64,000 bases of DNA from Acidobacteriota bacterium. GTDB taxonomy: Bacteria; Acidobacteriota; Terriglobia; Acidiferrales; UBA7541. The notes beneath the pieces are model-generated. The model did not search any database and was not told the origin of the DNA. It saw nothing but the letters and a program-made list of their open reading frames with translations. Positions within the stretch are counted from its first letter, which is position 1. Every line of letters begins with the position of its first letter. The stretch spans positions 1 through 64,000 of the forward strand of contig PMES01000035.1 in NCBI GenBank assembly GCA_003154775.1, in the 5' to 3' direction. This document shows positions 9,042 to 18,215 of the stretch, in pieces. A program made the translations under genes and the position numbers.

Positions 9042-10343
9042 TCAGTGGGCGAGGAGGAACTGCTTGAAGTTGTCGTAGTTGGTGGACATGGGCAGGGAGA
9101 GTTTGGGGCGATTCAGGTATTCGGCTAGGCGCGAAGGGAGCGGCGGGGCAATGCCAATGCCCTTTTGGACGATTTCGGCGAATTTGGCGGGATGCGCTGT
9201 GGCCAACACCAGGCCTTGCGATGGTCCGGGATGCGCCTTGCGATAGGCTTCCCAGGCATGAATGCCCACCGCGGTGTGCGGGTCGCTGATATAGCGGAAA
9301 CGGTCCCACACGTTGTGCATCTGCTGCAGCGTCTCTTCGTCGGTGACGCTCTGTCCCCAAATTTCTTTGCGGACATTTTCGATGCGGTTGCGGCATAAAT
9401 CGAGCAGGCGCGGAAAATTGTTGGGATTGCCCACGTCCATCGCGTTCGAGTAGGTCGCAACAGCCTCATTTGGCCGGTATTCCCCGCTCAGGAGATAGCG
9501 CGGCACCGCGTCGTTGGCGTTCGTGGCGGCAATAAATCGCGACACCGGCAGCCCCAGGCGTTTCGCGAATAGCCCCGCCGTTAAGTTTCCGAAATTGCCG
9601 CTGGGCACCGAGACAATCAGGGGCACGCTCGCCACCGGCAACTGGCGATAAGCGGCGACGTGATAAAACATCTGCGGCAGCAGGCGCGCTACGTTGATGG
9701 AATTGGCGGAGGTGAGAAAAGCGCGGTGGTTCAGCGCTTCATCGGAGAAAGCCTGCTTCACCAGGCGCTGGCAATCGTCAAAGGTGCCGGAAACCTCGAG
9801 GGCGGTGATATTTTCGCCGAGCGTGGTGAACTGTTTTTCCTGGGCTTCGCTGATGCGCTTCGAGGGATACAGAATCACCACGCGGATGCCGGGCACGCGG
9901 AGAAAACCGTGGGCGACGGCGCTGCCGGTGTCACCCGAAGTGGCCACGAGCACGGTGAGCTGCCGCTCTTCGCCGCGCACGAAATAGCCCATGAGGCGGG
10001 CCATGAAGCGCGCGCCGAAGTCCTTGAAAGCCAGCGTGGGGCCGTGAAACAGCTCGAGGATATGCAGCGCCGGCGAAAGCGAAACGAGCTTCACGGGAAA
10101 ATTGATGGCTTCGGCGACAATCTGCCAGAGCACTTCTTCGGGCACATCCGGCGTGGCGAATGGCCGGACTACGCGAAAGCAAACTTCCGTGAAAGGCAGG
10201 CGGCGAAACTCCTCGAGTTCTTCGGGAGTGTGGCGCGCGATCTCCACGGGCAGGTAGAGGCCGCCATCGGGCGCGAGGCCGCGGAGGGTCGCGCCTCGCA
10301 AGGAGGTGAGCGGCGCTTTGCCAGAGGTGCTGCGGTATCTCAT
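9042..10343 (-). CDS. thrC: Threonine synthase
   Basis: PLP enzyme converting O-phosphohomoserine to threonine, cytoplasmic, 433 aa. The PLP lysine lies in GPTLAFKDFGARFMARL and the PLP phosphate-binding loop is the later glycine-rich VSVPSGNFGNLTAGL; VLVATSGDTGSAVAHG is another family signature. The N-terminus (MRYRSTSGKAPLTSLRGATLRGLAPDGGLY) is that of the longer, E. coli-type class. It follows a P-loop kinase gene after 21 bp on the same strand, so the two are probably co-transcribed. This pair sits antiparallel inside what is otherwise the cell-shape locus. Confidence 0.97.
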   Translation of the reverse strand: MRYRSTSGKAPLTSLRGATLRGLAPDGGLYLPVEIARHTPEELEEFRRLPFTEVCFRVVRPFATPDVPEEVLWQIVAEAINFPVKLVSLSPALHILELFHGPTLAFKDFGARFMARLMGYFVRGEERQLTVLVATSGDTGSAVAHGFLRVPGIRVVILYPSKRISEAQEKQFTTLGENITALEVSGTFDDCQRLVKQAFSDEALNHRAFLTSANSINVARLLPQMFYHVAAYRQLPVASVPLIVSVPSGNFGNLTAGLFAKRLGLPVSRFIAATNANDAVPRYLLSGEYRPNEAVATYSNAMDVGNPNNFPRLLDLCRNRIENVRKEIWGQSVTDEETLQQMHNVWDRFRYISDPHTAVGIHAWEAYRKAHPGPSQGLVLATAHPAKFAEIVQKGIGIAPPLPSRLAEYLNRPKLSLPMSTNYDNFKQFLLAH

Positions 10344-10364
10344 CGGCGTTTCGTCTGGACCTGG

Positions 10365-11051
10365 CTATTTCCGGGGCGAAAGTTGCTCCCTGATTCTTTC
10401 TAAAAATCGTTCACCGGCTGATGCAGTGGCGTTTTCGGATCCGAGCGACAATTCCCGCAAGCCGGCCACCGGCACGGTGCAGTGCGCCAGCGCTTCATAG
10501 CTTTGGCGGCGCGCAGCGATCAACGCCGGATAGCAACGCGCTACCGTATCGCGCGGTGATTCACCGGGTTTTGGCTGAAAGGCTCCGCGCCACAAAACGG
10601 GCTTGGGATCTTCCAGGTAGCGCCGAATCAAAAGCTGCTGCTCGTCCGCGGAAGCCGCGAGATACACAATGGCCACCAGCCGCCGCAGTCTATGCAACAA
10701 ATGGTTCCCGCAGTAAATCACGCTGCCGGTGGTATCCAAAATGAGTTCGTTGTGCGGATTTTTTTCCAGGCCGGTAAAGACTTCGTCGAGAATCGCGGTC
10801 TCCTCCGCCAGGTACTGCGCCTCGCGTTCGGGATACGTAGAGCGGTCTGGCCAGCCCATCCACGCGGCCACGCCGTTGATGCCGTTATAGCCGCCAGATT
10901 GCAGGACTGGAGCGAGGCGCGCTTCGATCTGATCGTCGCAAGAAATCGCGGGGAATCCGAGAGAAGCAAGACGTTTGGTCCAATAGGATTTGCCCGCGCC
11001 AGACATTCCAATGAGCGCGAGCCGCAACGGCTTATCTGAAAGAAAGGCCAT
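10365..11051 (-). CDS. P-loop small-molecule kinase, shikimate-kinase-like
   Basis: A 228-aa protein with Walker A GMSGAGKS near the N-terminus, preceded by LALI, and the sequence SYWTKRLASLGFPAISCDDQIE, where the DD after the first helix is placed as in shikimate kinase. ELILDTTGSVIYC resembles the second phosphate-binding or substrate segment. It is longer than AroK (about 170 aa). It is the promoter-proximal gene of a pair with thrC. Substrate unknown; a role in threonine or aromatic metabolism is suggested only by neighbourhood and fold. Confidence 0.75.
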   Translation of the reverse strand: MAFLSDKPLRLALIGMSGAGKSYWTKRLASLGFPAISCDDQIEARLAPVLQSGGYNGINGVAAWMGWPDRSTYPEREAQYLAEETAILDEVFTGLEKNPHNELILDTTGSVIYCGNHLLHRLRRLVAIVYLAASADEQQLLIRRYLEDPKPVLWRGAFQPKPGESPRDTVARCYPALIAARRQSYEALAHCTVPVAGLRELSLGSENATASAGERFLERIREQLSPRK

Positions 11052-11115
11052 GGAGAACTAAGAATTGTAGTTGATTCGGCGGGAAGCGCGAAACGCCAAA
11101 AGTCTCCAAGTGAAA

Positions 11116-11304
11116 CACTTCCTACCCGAAGCCTGCAGAGGAGGGATTGAGCAGGCGACACAGGGGGCATGGGTGCACGTCACACCAGTTGGGGTTAAAA
11201 GCCATGTTCTGACGAACAGCGCGGGTCACCCATCGAGACGCGCCTGCCGTTGTATGACGCGCTACCTGCCCTTTGGGACGGGTTGCGCCCCCCGTAGGCA
11301 AGTG
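11116..11304 (+). ncRNA. ssrS: Candidate 6S RNA (long rod-like structured RNA)
   Basis: No ORF explains the 445-bp gap between the kinase and mrdA. CACTTCCTAC at 11116-11125 pairs with GTAGG-C-AAGTG at 11294-11304, leaving one bulged C, which closes a 189-nt element. Inside, GCAGGCG pairs with CGCCTGC, ATGGGTG with CACCCAT, and TGTTC-TGAC-GAACA forms an apical hairpin. A small GC hairpin (GCCCTTTGGGACGGG region) lies in the 3' half, as in the central bubble of 6S RNA. The length and the rod with interruptions match 6S RNA, which traps sigma-70 holoenzyme. Strand is inferred from the 3'-side hairpin and is not certain. Confidence 0.55.
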
Positions 11305-11497
11305 CTACTTTTGGATAGACTTCCGAACGATGGCGGTTTTGGAAGCCGCGCGGCGATGGGAGAGCTTGGTCGAGTCATCGGAGGCCGTGGGGGCCTCGTT
11401 GAACGGACTATACCAGCTTCTTCGCTGCAAATAGAGAGATTGCGCGAGCGGGCACCGCTCAGCCCTGAAGAAAAGAGCGCTCGCGCGCAGGTTCTGC

Positions 11498-13438
11498 GTG
11501 TCGTACTGGTTTCGCAACGACAATCGACTGCCGCAGGAACGTCTGGCGGCTGCCTCCTACGTGATCGTGGGCATGATCGCGCTGCTGCTCCTCGGCTTCT
11601 GGAAGCTCCAGGTCATTGATTCCGATAAGTATGGCCAACTGGCGGAGCGCAACCGGGTGCGCTCGATTCCCATTATTGCCCCACGGGGACGCATGCTGGA
11701 CCGCGATGGGCGCGTGCTGGTGGACAACTATCCCTCGTTCAGCGTGCTGTTGCTGCGTGACGATAGCGCGGCCGTGGACAAGAATCTTCCCGCGATTGCC
11801 GACGGGCTGGGGTTGTCGCTGGATGATCTGAAGGAGCAGTTGAATAACACGATAAACCTGCCGAAATTCCAGCCTATTGTGATCAAGCCGGAAGCGACGC
11901 CGGCGGACGTGGCGTTCATTGAATCGCACCGCGCGGATATTCCGCTGCTGGAAATGTTGATGGTGCACCGGCGAAGGTACCTGCCGGGCGGGTTCATGTC
12001 GCATGCCAGCGGGTATGTGGGGGAAGTGAGCGAGCAACAGATAGAAGCGAGCAACGGCAGGCTGCGGCCGGGCGACTTCGCGGGCAAGTCGGGACTGGAG
12101 CGGCAATATAACGATGTGCTGATGGGCACGGATGGGATGCGGCGCGTGGTCGTCAACAGCGTGGGCAAGGAAATGAAGGAAATGCGCCTGTCGCAGCAGG
12201 AAGCCATTCCCGGCAAGCAGATTCAATTGACGATCGATTACGACCTGCAAGAAGTGGCGGAAAAGGCGCTGGCGGACAAGAAGGGCGCGATCGTGGCGCT
12301 GGATCCGCGTAGCGGGGAAATACTGGCATTTGTGAGCCGCCCAGCGCCCGATCCGAACGACTTTGCCGTGCGCGTCTCCAAGGAAGAGTGGCAGCGGCTG
12401 AATGAGGATGAGGATCATCCACTGATGAACCGTGTGACGCAGGCGCAATTGGCTCCGGGTTCCGTATTCAAGATCGTGATGGCCACGGCGATGTTGGAAT
12501 CGAAGGTACCGGCAGAAAACTTCACGGCGTTTTGCCCGGGGTCGGCGACATTTTATGGGCGGCAATTCAAATGTTGGGTGTACGGCAAAGGGGGCCATGG
12601 CGTTGTGAATCTCCACGCCGCCATTGTGCATTCCTGCGACGTGTTTTTTTACAACGTGGGCATGCGCATGGGGATCGATCGGATTTCGAAATACGCGAAG
12701 ATGCTGGGGCTGGGATCAAAAACGGGGATTGATTTGCCTTCCGAAGAGCCAGGGCTGGTGCCCTCGGAGGAGTGGGTGCAGCGGGTATTTCATCATAAGT
12801 GGTATCCCGGATCTACAATTTCGGTTGCTATCGGGCAGGGCGCTGTTACCGTGACTCCGCTACAAATCGCCTACGCGATCGGCGGCATCGCCTCGGGCGG
12901 AGTTTTCAAACAACCTCACTTGCTGAAGGATGCGGCGCGCGTGGGTGAAATGCATGTGGATTTGGCTGAGGACACCGTCGAGCAAGTCACACAGGGAATG
13001 TATGGGGTAATAAACGAAGGAGGCACGGGGGGCGCTATCAAATTGCAAGGCATTGAATTTTGCGGCAAATCCGGGAGCGCGCAAGTTATGAGTAACACGG
13101 AAAGAAACCGTCTTGGGAAAGGCTTGAGCCAGAATAAGGACAATGCCTGGTTCGTAGGCTACGCTCCGAGAAGGAATCCCGAGATTGTGGTGAGCGTGCT
13201 GGTGGAAGGGGGCGAGCATGGAGCCGGCACCTCCGGTCCGATCGTCCGCGATATCGTTAAGGCATACTACGACAAGAAGGAAAAGAAGAATCAAGGGCAG
13301 GTGACAACCGCATTACGGAAGGACGAATTGGGCAACAGTGAGAATAGAGGGACTCCGGAAAGCGGGAAAGCGGCTGTCAAGCCGGAAGAATCGGCAGCCG
13401 TGCTCTCGACCAGCGAGAAGAAGAAGGCGCGGCCGTAA
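11498..13438 (+). CDS. mrdA: Penicillin-binding protein 2 (elongasome transpeptidase)
   Basis: Class B PBP, 646 aa, that crosslinks peptidoglycan during elongation with RodA. One N-terminal membrane helix (ASYVIVGMIALLLLGFWKL) is followed by a dimerisation domain beginning RSIPIIAPRGRMLDRDGRVL. The transpeptidase active site shows SVFK (SxxK, in LAPGSVFKIVMA), SCD (second motif, in HSCDVFFYN) and KSGSA (third motif, KSG in place of KTG). The last 65 residues are a low-complexity Lys/Glu/Ser tail, probably disordered. Start is GTG with AGG upstream; a stop codon lies in frame before it, so no longer form exists. Confidence 0.97.
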   Translation: MSYWFRNDNRLPQERLAAASYVIVGMIALLLLGFWKLQVIDSDKYGQLAERNRVRSIPIIAPRGRMLDRDGRVLVDNYPSFSVLLLRDDSAAVDKNLPAIADGLGLSLDDLKEQLNNTINLPKFQPIVIKPEATPADVAFIESHRADIPLLEMLMVHRRRYLPGGFMSHASGYVGEVSEQQIEASNGRLRPGDFAGKSGLERQYNDVLMGTDGMRRVVVNSVGKEMKEMRLSQQEAIPGKQIQLTIDYDLQEVAEKALADKKGAIVALDPRSGEILAFVSRPAPDPNDFAVRVSKEEWQRLNEDEDHPLMNRVTQAQLAPGSVFKIVMATAMLESKVPAENFTAFCPGSATFYGRQFKCWVYGKGGHGVVNLHAAIVHSCDVFFYNVGMRMGIDRISKYAKMLGLGSKTGIDLPSEEPGLVPSEEWVQRVFHHKWYPGSTISVAIGQGAVTVTPLQIAYAIGGIASGGVFKQPHLLKDAARVGEMHVDLAEDTVEQVTQGMYGVINEGGTGGAIKLQGIEFCGKSGSAQVMSNTERNRLGKGLSQNKDNAWFVGYAPRRNPEIVVSVLVEGGEHGAGTSGPIVRDIVKAYYDKKEKKNQGQVTTALRKDELGNSENRGTPESGKAAVKPEESAAVLSTSEKKKARP

Positions 13439-13462
13439 GCGGAAAGTAGGAAAGCGGGCGGA

Positions 13463-14551
13463 ATGAAAGACGCACCGGGAACACGAGATTACGATTGGTG
13501 GCTGGTGGCCATCCTGGCGGTGATTTGCGCGCTGGGCGTGATCGAGATTTATTCGGCGACACACGGCAGCGCGCTGGCGGGGATGCATATGAAACAGATC
13601 CGCTGGCTGGTGGTGGGAGTGGTGCTGATGTTCGCGTTGTCCCGCGTGGACTATCACGTGATCATGGACCAGGCGCCCATTTTGTACATTATAGGAATTG
13701 CGGCGTTATTGGCGGTTTTATTGGTGGGTCACACGCGGTTTGGGGCCAAACGGTGGATTCCCGTGATGGGGGAATTTCTCCAGGTGTCAGAATTGGTCAA
13801 ATTGATTATAATCATAGTGTTGGCGCGCTTCTTCGCGGAGGTGCGCACGGATGAGCTCTCCCTGCAAGATTTGATCAAAGCAGGGTTAATGGTTGGTTTG
13901 CCGTTGGCGTTGATTTTGAAGCAGCCCGATTTGGGCACCGCTCTTGTACTGATGCCCATGTTGGTCGTCGGCGCATTTCTGGCGGGGCTGCAATGGAAAC
14001 ACGCCGCGGCTATCGTATTAATCGGCGTCTTGATGTTACCCGCCGGGTGGCATTTCTTGAAGCCGTACCAGAAGGAAAGGGTTACGTCGTTCTTGCATCC
14101 CGAGGAAGACGCGAGAGGCTCCGGCTACCAGGTTTTGCAGTCGAAGATAGCGGTGGGCTCGGGCGGTTTCTGGGGGAAAGGTTTCGGCAACGGCAGCCAG
14201 AATCAACTTGGGTACATTCCGGTCCGGTACTCCGACTTCATCATGTCGGCGTGGGCGGAAGAACAGGGATTCAAAGGCGTGCTGCTTGCTTTGGGGCTGT
14301 ACATGGCGTTGTTGTTGCGTTTAGTGCAGAATGCCCAGCGGGCGAAGGACCGCGCGGGAATGTTTCTGGTCATGGGCGTGGCAGCGGCGCTGGGGTTTCA
14401 CGTTTTGGTGAATGTGGCTATGGTCATCGGGGCAATGCCGGTAACGGGCATCCCTTTGCCGCTGATGTCCTACGGAGGTTCCGCCACGTTGTTTGTATTC
14501 CTGGCGATTGGCCTGGTAATGAATGTCCGGCTACGCCGATTCGTTAACTAA
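13463..14551 (+). CDS. rodA: Peptidoglycan glycosyltransferase RodA
   Basis: SEDS-family glycan polymerase of the elongasome, 362 aa, with about ten membrane segments. Family signatures include TRFGAKRWI, KQPDLGTALVLMPML, RVTSFLHPEEDARGSGYQ and the C-terminal PVTGIPLPLMSYGGSATLF. The catalytic Asp of the family lies in the loop near QPDLGTA. It follows mrdA by 24 bp on the same strand, so PBP2 and RodA are co-expressed, as expected for a working pair. Confidence 0.97.
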   Translation: MKDAPGTRDYDWWLVAILAVICALGVIEIYSATHGSALAGMHMKQIRWLVVGVVLMFALSRVDYHVIMDQAPILYIIGIAALLAVLLVGHTRFGAKRWIPVMGEFLQVSELVKLIIIIVLARFFAEVRTDELSLQDLIKAGLMVGLPLALILKQPDLGTALVLMPMLVVGAFLAGLQWKHAAAIVLIGVLMLPAGWHFLKPYQKERVTSFLHPEEDARGSGYQVLQSKIAVGSGGFWGKGFGNGSQNQLGYIPVRYSDFIMSAWAEEQGFKGVLLALGLYMALLLRLVQNAQRAKDRAGMFLVMGVAAALGFHVLVNVAMVIGAMPVTGIPLPLMSYGGSATLFVFLAIGLVMNVRLRRFVN

Positions 14552-14886
14552 GTCATAGCCAGTCCCGAGCGCATCATCTCAGTTCAGGGAGGCTGCGCCG
14601 GTTCGGCGGCCCCGATTGAAGCCGGGGTTGCTAATCAAGAAGGAATCTGAAGAGTGAGGATAGCATCGTCCGCCGTTACCCCGGGGAGATCCCGGCAACG
14701 GCCTAGCCTCGTTAGCAGAAGGATAAAGAAGTACGAGAGCCGCACTGCGGCCCTTCCCTCCGGCTACGAGCGCAATGCCGCAACAGCAAAGTTGTTGCCA
14801 GCGTGCCCCGACTTGCGTCTGGGCGGCGCCCTGCCTTGGACCCCCGAGCGAGAGGTTCCAGCGGCGATGCATCTTAAGGAGTTTTC
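14552..14886 (+). other. Intergenic leader before the RNase E/G gene
   Basis: No gene is seen in this 335-bp gap. It holds a GC hairpin (CCCCG at 14610-14614 with CGGGG at 14623-14627, loop ATTGAAGC), and it ends in TTAAGGAG ahead of the RNase start. A long structured 5' leader is where RNase E autoregulates its own mRNA in other bacteria; that role here is only a possibility. Confidence 0.4.
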
Positions 14887-17800
14887 ATGTCGAAAGAATT
14901 GGTTATATCGGCGGGCTCGCACGAGCGACGCGTCGCCATTTTGGAAGAAGGACAGCTAGTCGAGATCTACATTGAGCGCGAGAAGGAGTTCGCGCTTGTC
15001 GGCAGCATCTACAAGGGAAGAGTCACGCGCGTTCTGCCGGGCATGCAATCCGCATTCGTGGATATCGGCCTGGATGGCGACGCGTTTCTGTATGTCAGCG
15101 ACGTTTTCGAAAACCTCGAGGACTACGATCACGGTCAGCCTCAGGAAGATGCGCCCGCGCCCGCGCTGGCGGCTCAGGGAGGACCGGCCATCGAAGTCCT
15201 GCCGGGGGAAACGCTGGCGGCAGCAGGTGTGCACGAAGAGGTGCACCTGGACGAAGAGACGGAAGACCGCGGAGGCCCCGAGGAGCGGGAAGGCCGCGAA
15301 GAGTATCGCGCCCACGAGCGGGATCACTCCGTAGAACCGGGCAACGCGATCAATGCGCCGCGCGGCGAAGAACCCGGCGGGGACTCGGAAATTTCAGAGA
15401 CCGAGGAGCGCCAGCCGGATTCCAATGCTTCCGCTCCGCAGAATTTTGCTCCCTCTTACAATCCCACACGGAATTATCCGCCGCGCATCGGAAACGATCG
15501 CGGCCCGGGTCAGGACCGTGGCGGGGATCGCGGAGACCGTGGCGATCGCGGCGGCGATCGCGGACGCGGGCGGGGAGGTCGCTGGGGACGCCGGCGCGGC
15601 GGAAGCAGCGATCGCGGCGGACGTCACCCCGGTCAGGGCGGGCGCAATTTGCCTCCCTCGAAATACGCTTCGCCGCAGGGCGAACGCGATTCGCGTGGCT
15701 TTGACAATCGCCGCCCTTCTGGTGATCGCGGTCCAAGCGCGCCGGTCGAACGGAAAGAGGACGACATCGTCCTGCCGGGCGAATCGCTCGCCAAGTATCG
15801 CGGGCGTCCGGCGCCACCGCCGGTCGAGCCGCTGGCGGACCACGAGCCCGACGAGCGTCAACCTGATTTTGAAGAGAAGCCCGCGCGCCCAGCAGTCGGC
15901 ATGCAGCCGAACTCGGGCGTGCCACGGCGTTTCTCCGGAAGCTTGCCACATTGGGTTCTAGCGGACACCGAAACGGAAGGCGAAGCGGCCGCTGGCGGTG
16001 AAACACGGAGGGAAGAAACTCCCGCTGCCGCCGAATCCGTCGAGCAGGAGACTGCGCGCGCGGAAGAACACCACGAGGAAGCTCACACCGAGGCGCACCA
16101 CAACGGAACCTCCGGCCTCAGCGAGGAAGAACTCTCCGCGCTCTCTTCGCGGCTGGTGGAGGCCAAGCATGAAGAGACCCAGGCGCGGGCCGAAGCGGAT
16201 TCGCACGTAGGCGGCCCGGTCTTTGAAGAAGAAGGCGAAGGGTCCCACGAGGAACACCACGAGGATTTTCACGAGGAAGCTCACGAAGACGCGCGTGACG
16301 CCGAGGACCACGTTTCCGAGGAGGAGCTTGCCGAGGAATCCGAGCAGGAGGCGCGGGAGCGCGGCGAAGAAGAATCCGAGGAAGAACAGGACGAACGAGA
16401 AGAGCGCGAAGATCGTCAAGAGCAGGAAGAACATCAGGAAGTGATCGAAGCGGCTAAAGCAGCCTTCGATCGCGAGGAAGGTGGGGGGCGCACCGAGGGG
16501 GGACAGTACGAGTCCATTCCGGCACAGGGCGCCACCAGCGAAACGAGCATCGAGGAAGATGTCGTGCTCCTTCCCGGCGAAACGCGCAGCCCGCGCAGTG
16601 CGAGCGCACCGCGCGAGGAATTTGTGCGGCGTGATTCAGCGCGTATCGGCAGCAACCCGCGCTCCCGCTTCCAGCGGCCGCAGCGCGGCCGGGATGACCG
16701 GGGGCCGCGTGGACGCCAGGACGGACGCCGCGATCGAGGTGATCGGGGCGACCGAGGAGATCGGGGTGACCGGGGAGGTGACCGGGGAGGTGACCGGGGA
16801 GATCGGGGCGACCGAGGTGGCGACCGGGGCCGCGGGCGCTTTGAGCGCCACGGACATGGTCCTCACCGCGGGCATCATAGCGGGCATGCGCCGCAGCGCC
16901 GCCCGCAGCTCATTTCCGAAATGCTGAAGTCGGGTCAGGATGTCGTCGTACAGATTGCCAAGGAACCTCTGGGCAAGAAGGGCGCGCGCATCACCAGCCA
17001 CGTGGCCTTGCCGGGACGCTTCCTGGTGTACATGCCGACGATTGACCACATCGGGGTTTCCCGCAAGATTGCCAGCGCGGAAAACCGCTCGCGCCTTCGC
17101 CGTCTGGTTGGCGAAGCGCGTGGCAGCTATCCGGGCGGCTTCATCGTGCGCACCGCCGCAGGCGACGCGACGGACGATGAAATCCGCACGGACATCGAGT
17201 TCCTGGGCAAGACCTGGAATGAGATCAAGCACAAGAACGACGATCGCAAAGCGCCCTCGCTGCTGCACCGCGACCTGAACCTGGTCGAGCGTATCCTGCG
17301 CGACTACGTCAGCGACGATTTCACGGGCATTTGGATTGACAACGAAGAGGAATACAGCAAGGTGGTGGAATTCGTCAGCCGCTTCCAGCCAAAACTCGTC
17401 ACCAAGGTCAAGCTCTACACCAAGGAGCAGCCGATCTTCGAGGAGTTCGGCATCCAGCACGAACTGGACAAAGCGCTGCGCGCCAAGGTGTGGCTGAAGT
17501 CCGGCGGCTACATCGTCATCAACCACACGGAAGCGCTGGTGGCCATCGACGTCAACACCGGGAAATTCGTGGGCAAGGGCTCCACGCGGTTAGAGGACAC
17601 CATCGTCAAGACCAACCTGGAAGCCGTGAACGAGATCGTGCGGCAGATTCGCTTGCGCGACCTCGGCGGCATCATCGTGGTGGACTTCATTGATATGGAA
17701 GAGCGGCGGAACCGCGAAAAGGTGCTGATGGCGCTGCAGTCGGCGCTGGAGCAGGACAAGGCGCCGTCGAAGGCGCTTTCGTTCAACGAATTTGGCCTGG

Positions 17801-18111
17801 TCTGCATCACGCGCAAGCGCACCAAACAGGCGCTGGAGCGCGTGCTTTGCCAGCCCTGCCCGTATTGCACGGGCTCGGGCATGGTCAAATCCATCCCCAC
17901 GCTATGCTACGAGATTCAGTCGGAAGCGCGAAAGATGGCCGTGGCCGATCATGAAGGGCCGAACCTCACGCTGCGCGTGCATCCGGAAATAGCCAAGGCG
18001 CTGAAGACGCGCGAGTCCATCCTGATCGATGAACTCGAGCAGAACGCGCACAAGCACATCATCATCCAGTCGGACGCGACGCTGCATTGGGAGCAGTACG
18101 ACATTTACTAG
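14887..18111 (+). CDS. rng: Ribonuclease E/G family protein with a giant insertion in the S1 domain
   Basis: Endoribonuclease for mRNA decay and rRNA processing, 1074 aa against about 490 for RNase G. Residues 1-85 are the family start and first half of the S1 domain (GSIYKGRVTRVLPGMQSAFVDIG). Residues about 86-674 are low complexity: Glu/His-rich stretches and RGD/RGG-like repeats. The S1 domain resumes at about 675 (GQDVVVQIAKEPLGKKGARI). Catalytic aspartates lie in AIDVNTGK (about 888) and VVDFIDM (about 933); the zinc-link is CPYC (991-994). The enzyme core ends as in RNase G, without a long C-terminal scaffold. It follows rodA; mre-rng neighbourhood is known from proteobacteria. Confidence 0.93.
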   Translation: MSKELVISAGSHERRVAILEEGQLVEIYIEREKEFALVGSIYKGRVTRVLPGMQSAFVDIGLDGDAFLYVSDVFENLEDYDHGQPQEDAPAPALAAQGGPAIEVLPGETLAAAGVHEEVHLDEETEDRGGPEEREGREEYRAHERDHSVEPGNAINAPRGEEPGGDSEISETEERQPDSNASAPQNFAPSYNPTRNYPPRIGNDRGPGQDRGGDRGDRGDRGGDRGRGRGGRWGRRRGGSSDRGGRHPGQGGRNLPPSKYASPQGERDSRGFDNRRPSGDRGPSAPVERKEDDIVLPGESLAKYRGRPAPPPVEPLADHEPDERQPDFEEKPARPAVGMQPNSGVPRRFSGSLPHWVLADTETEGEAAAGGETRREETPAAAESVEQETARAEEHHEEAHTEAHHNGTSGLSEEELSALSSRLVEAKHEETQARAEADSHVGGPVFEEEGEGSHEEHHEDFHEEAHEDARDAEDHVSEEELAEESEQEARERGEEESEEEQDEREEREDRQEQEEHQEVIEAAKAAFDREEGGGRTEGGQYESIPAQGATSETSIEEDVVLLPGETRSPRSASAPREEFVRRDSARIGSNPRSRFQRPQRGRDDRGPRGRQDGRRDRGDRGDRGDRGDRGGDRGGDRGDRGDRGGDRGRGRFERHGHGPHRGHHSGHAPQRRPQLISEMLKSGQDVVVQIAKEPLGKKGARITSHVALPGRFLVYMPTIDHIGVSRKIASAENRSRLRRLVGEARGSYPGGFIVRTAAGDATDDEIRTDIEFLGKTWNEIKHKNDDRKAPSLLHRDLNLVERILRDYVSDDFTGIWIDNEEEYSKVVEFVSRFQPKLVTKVKLYTKEQPIFEEFGIQHELDKALRAKVWLKSGGYIVINHTEALVAIDVNTGKFVGKGSTRLEDTIVKTNLEAVNEIVRQIRLRDLGGIIVVDFIDMEERRNREKVLMALQSALEQDKAPSKALSFNEFGLVCITRKRTKQALERVLCQPCPYCTGSGMVKSIPTLCYEIQSEARKMAVADHEGPNLTLRVHPEIAKALKTRESILIDELEQNAHKHIIIQSDATLHWEQYDIY
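16735..16830 (+). repeat. Tandem GATCGGGGCGACCGAG-type coding repeat
   Basis: Imperfect 9- and 12-bp units (GGTGACCGGGGA, GATCGGGGCGACCGA) repeat in tandem inside the RNase gene and encode Gly-Asp-Arg triplets. A related stretch occurs near 15520-15580. Such arrays change length by slippage in multiples of three. Confidence 0.85.
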
Positions 18112-18149
18112 TTTTCAGTTTTCAGCCATCAGTTTTCAGTAGGGCAAAG

Positions 18150-18179
18150 CGCCCGGGTCCATCGCCCGGGCGTTTTTTT
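18150..18179 (+). terminator. Rho-independent terminator of the RNase gene
   Basis: CGCCCGGG (18150-18157), a 7-nt loop and CCCGGGCG (18165-18172) form a perfect 8-bp stem followed by seven T. It ends the mrdA-rodA-RNase transcription unit. Confidence 0.92.
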
Positions 18180-18215
18180 GTGTGCGGCATGCGCGGGAGA
18201 ACCTCACCCCTGAAC

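Noticed and set aside
11071-11619. 182-aa ORF over the kinase-mrdA gap
   Set aside because: It crosses the structured RNA and overlaps mrdA; no ribosome binding site or family signal.
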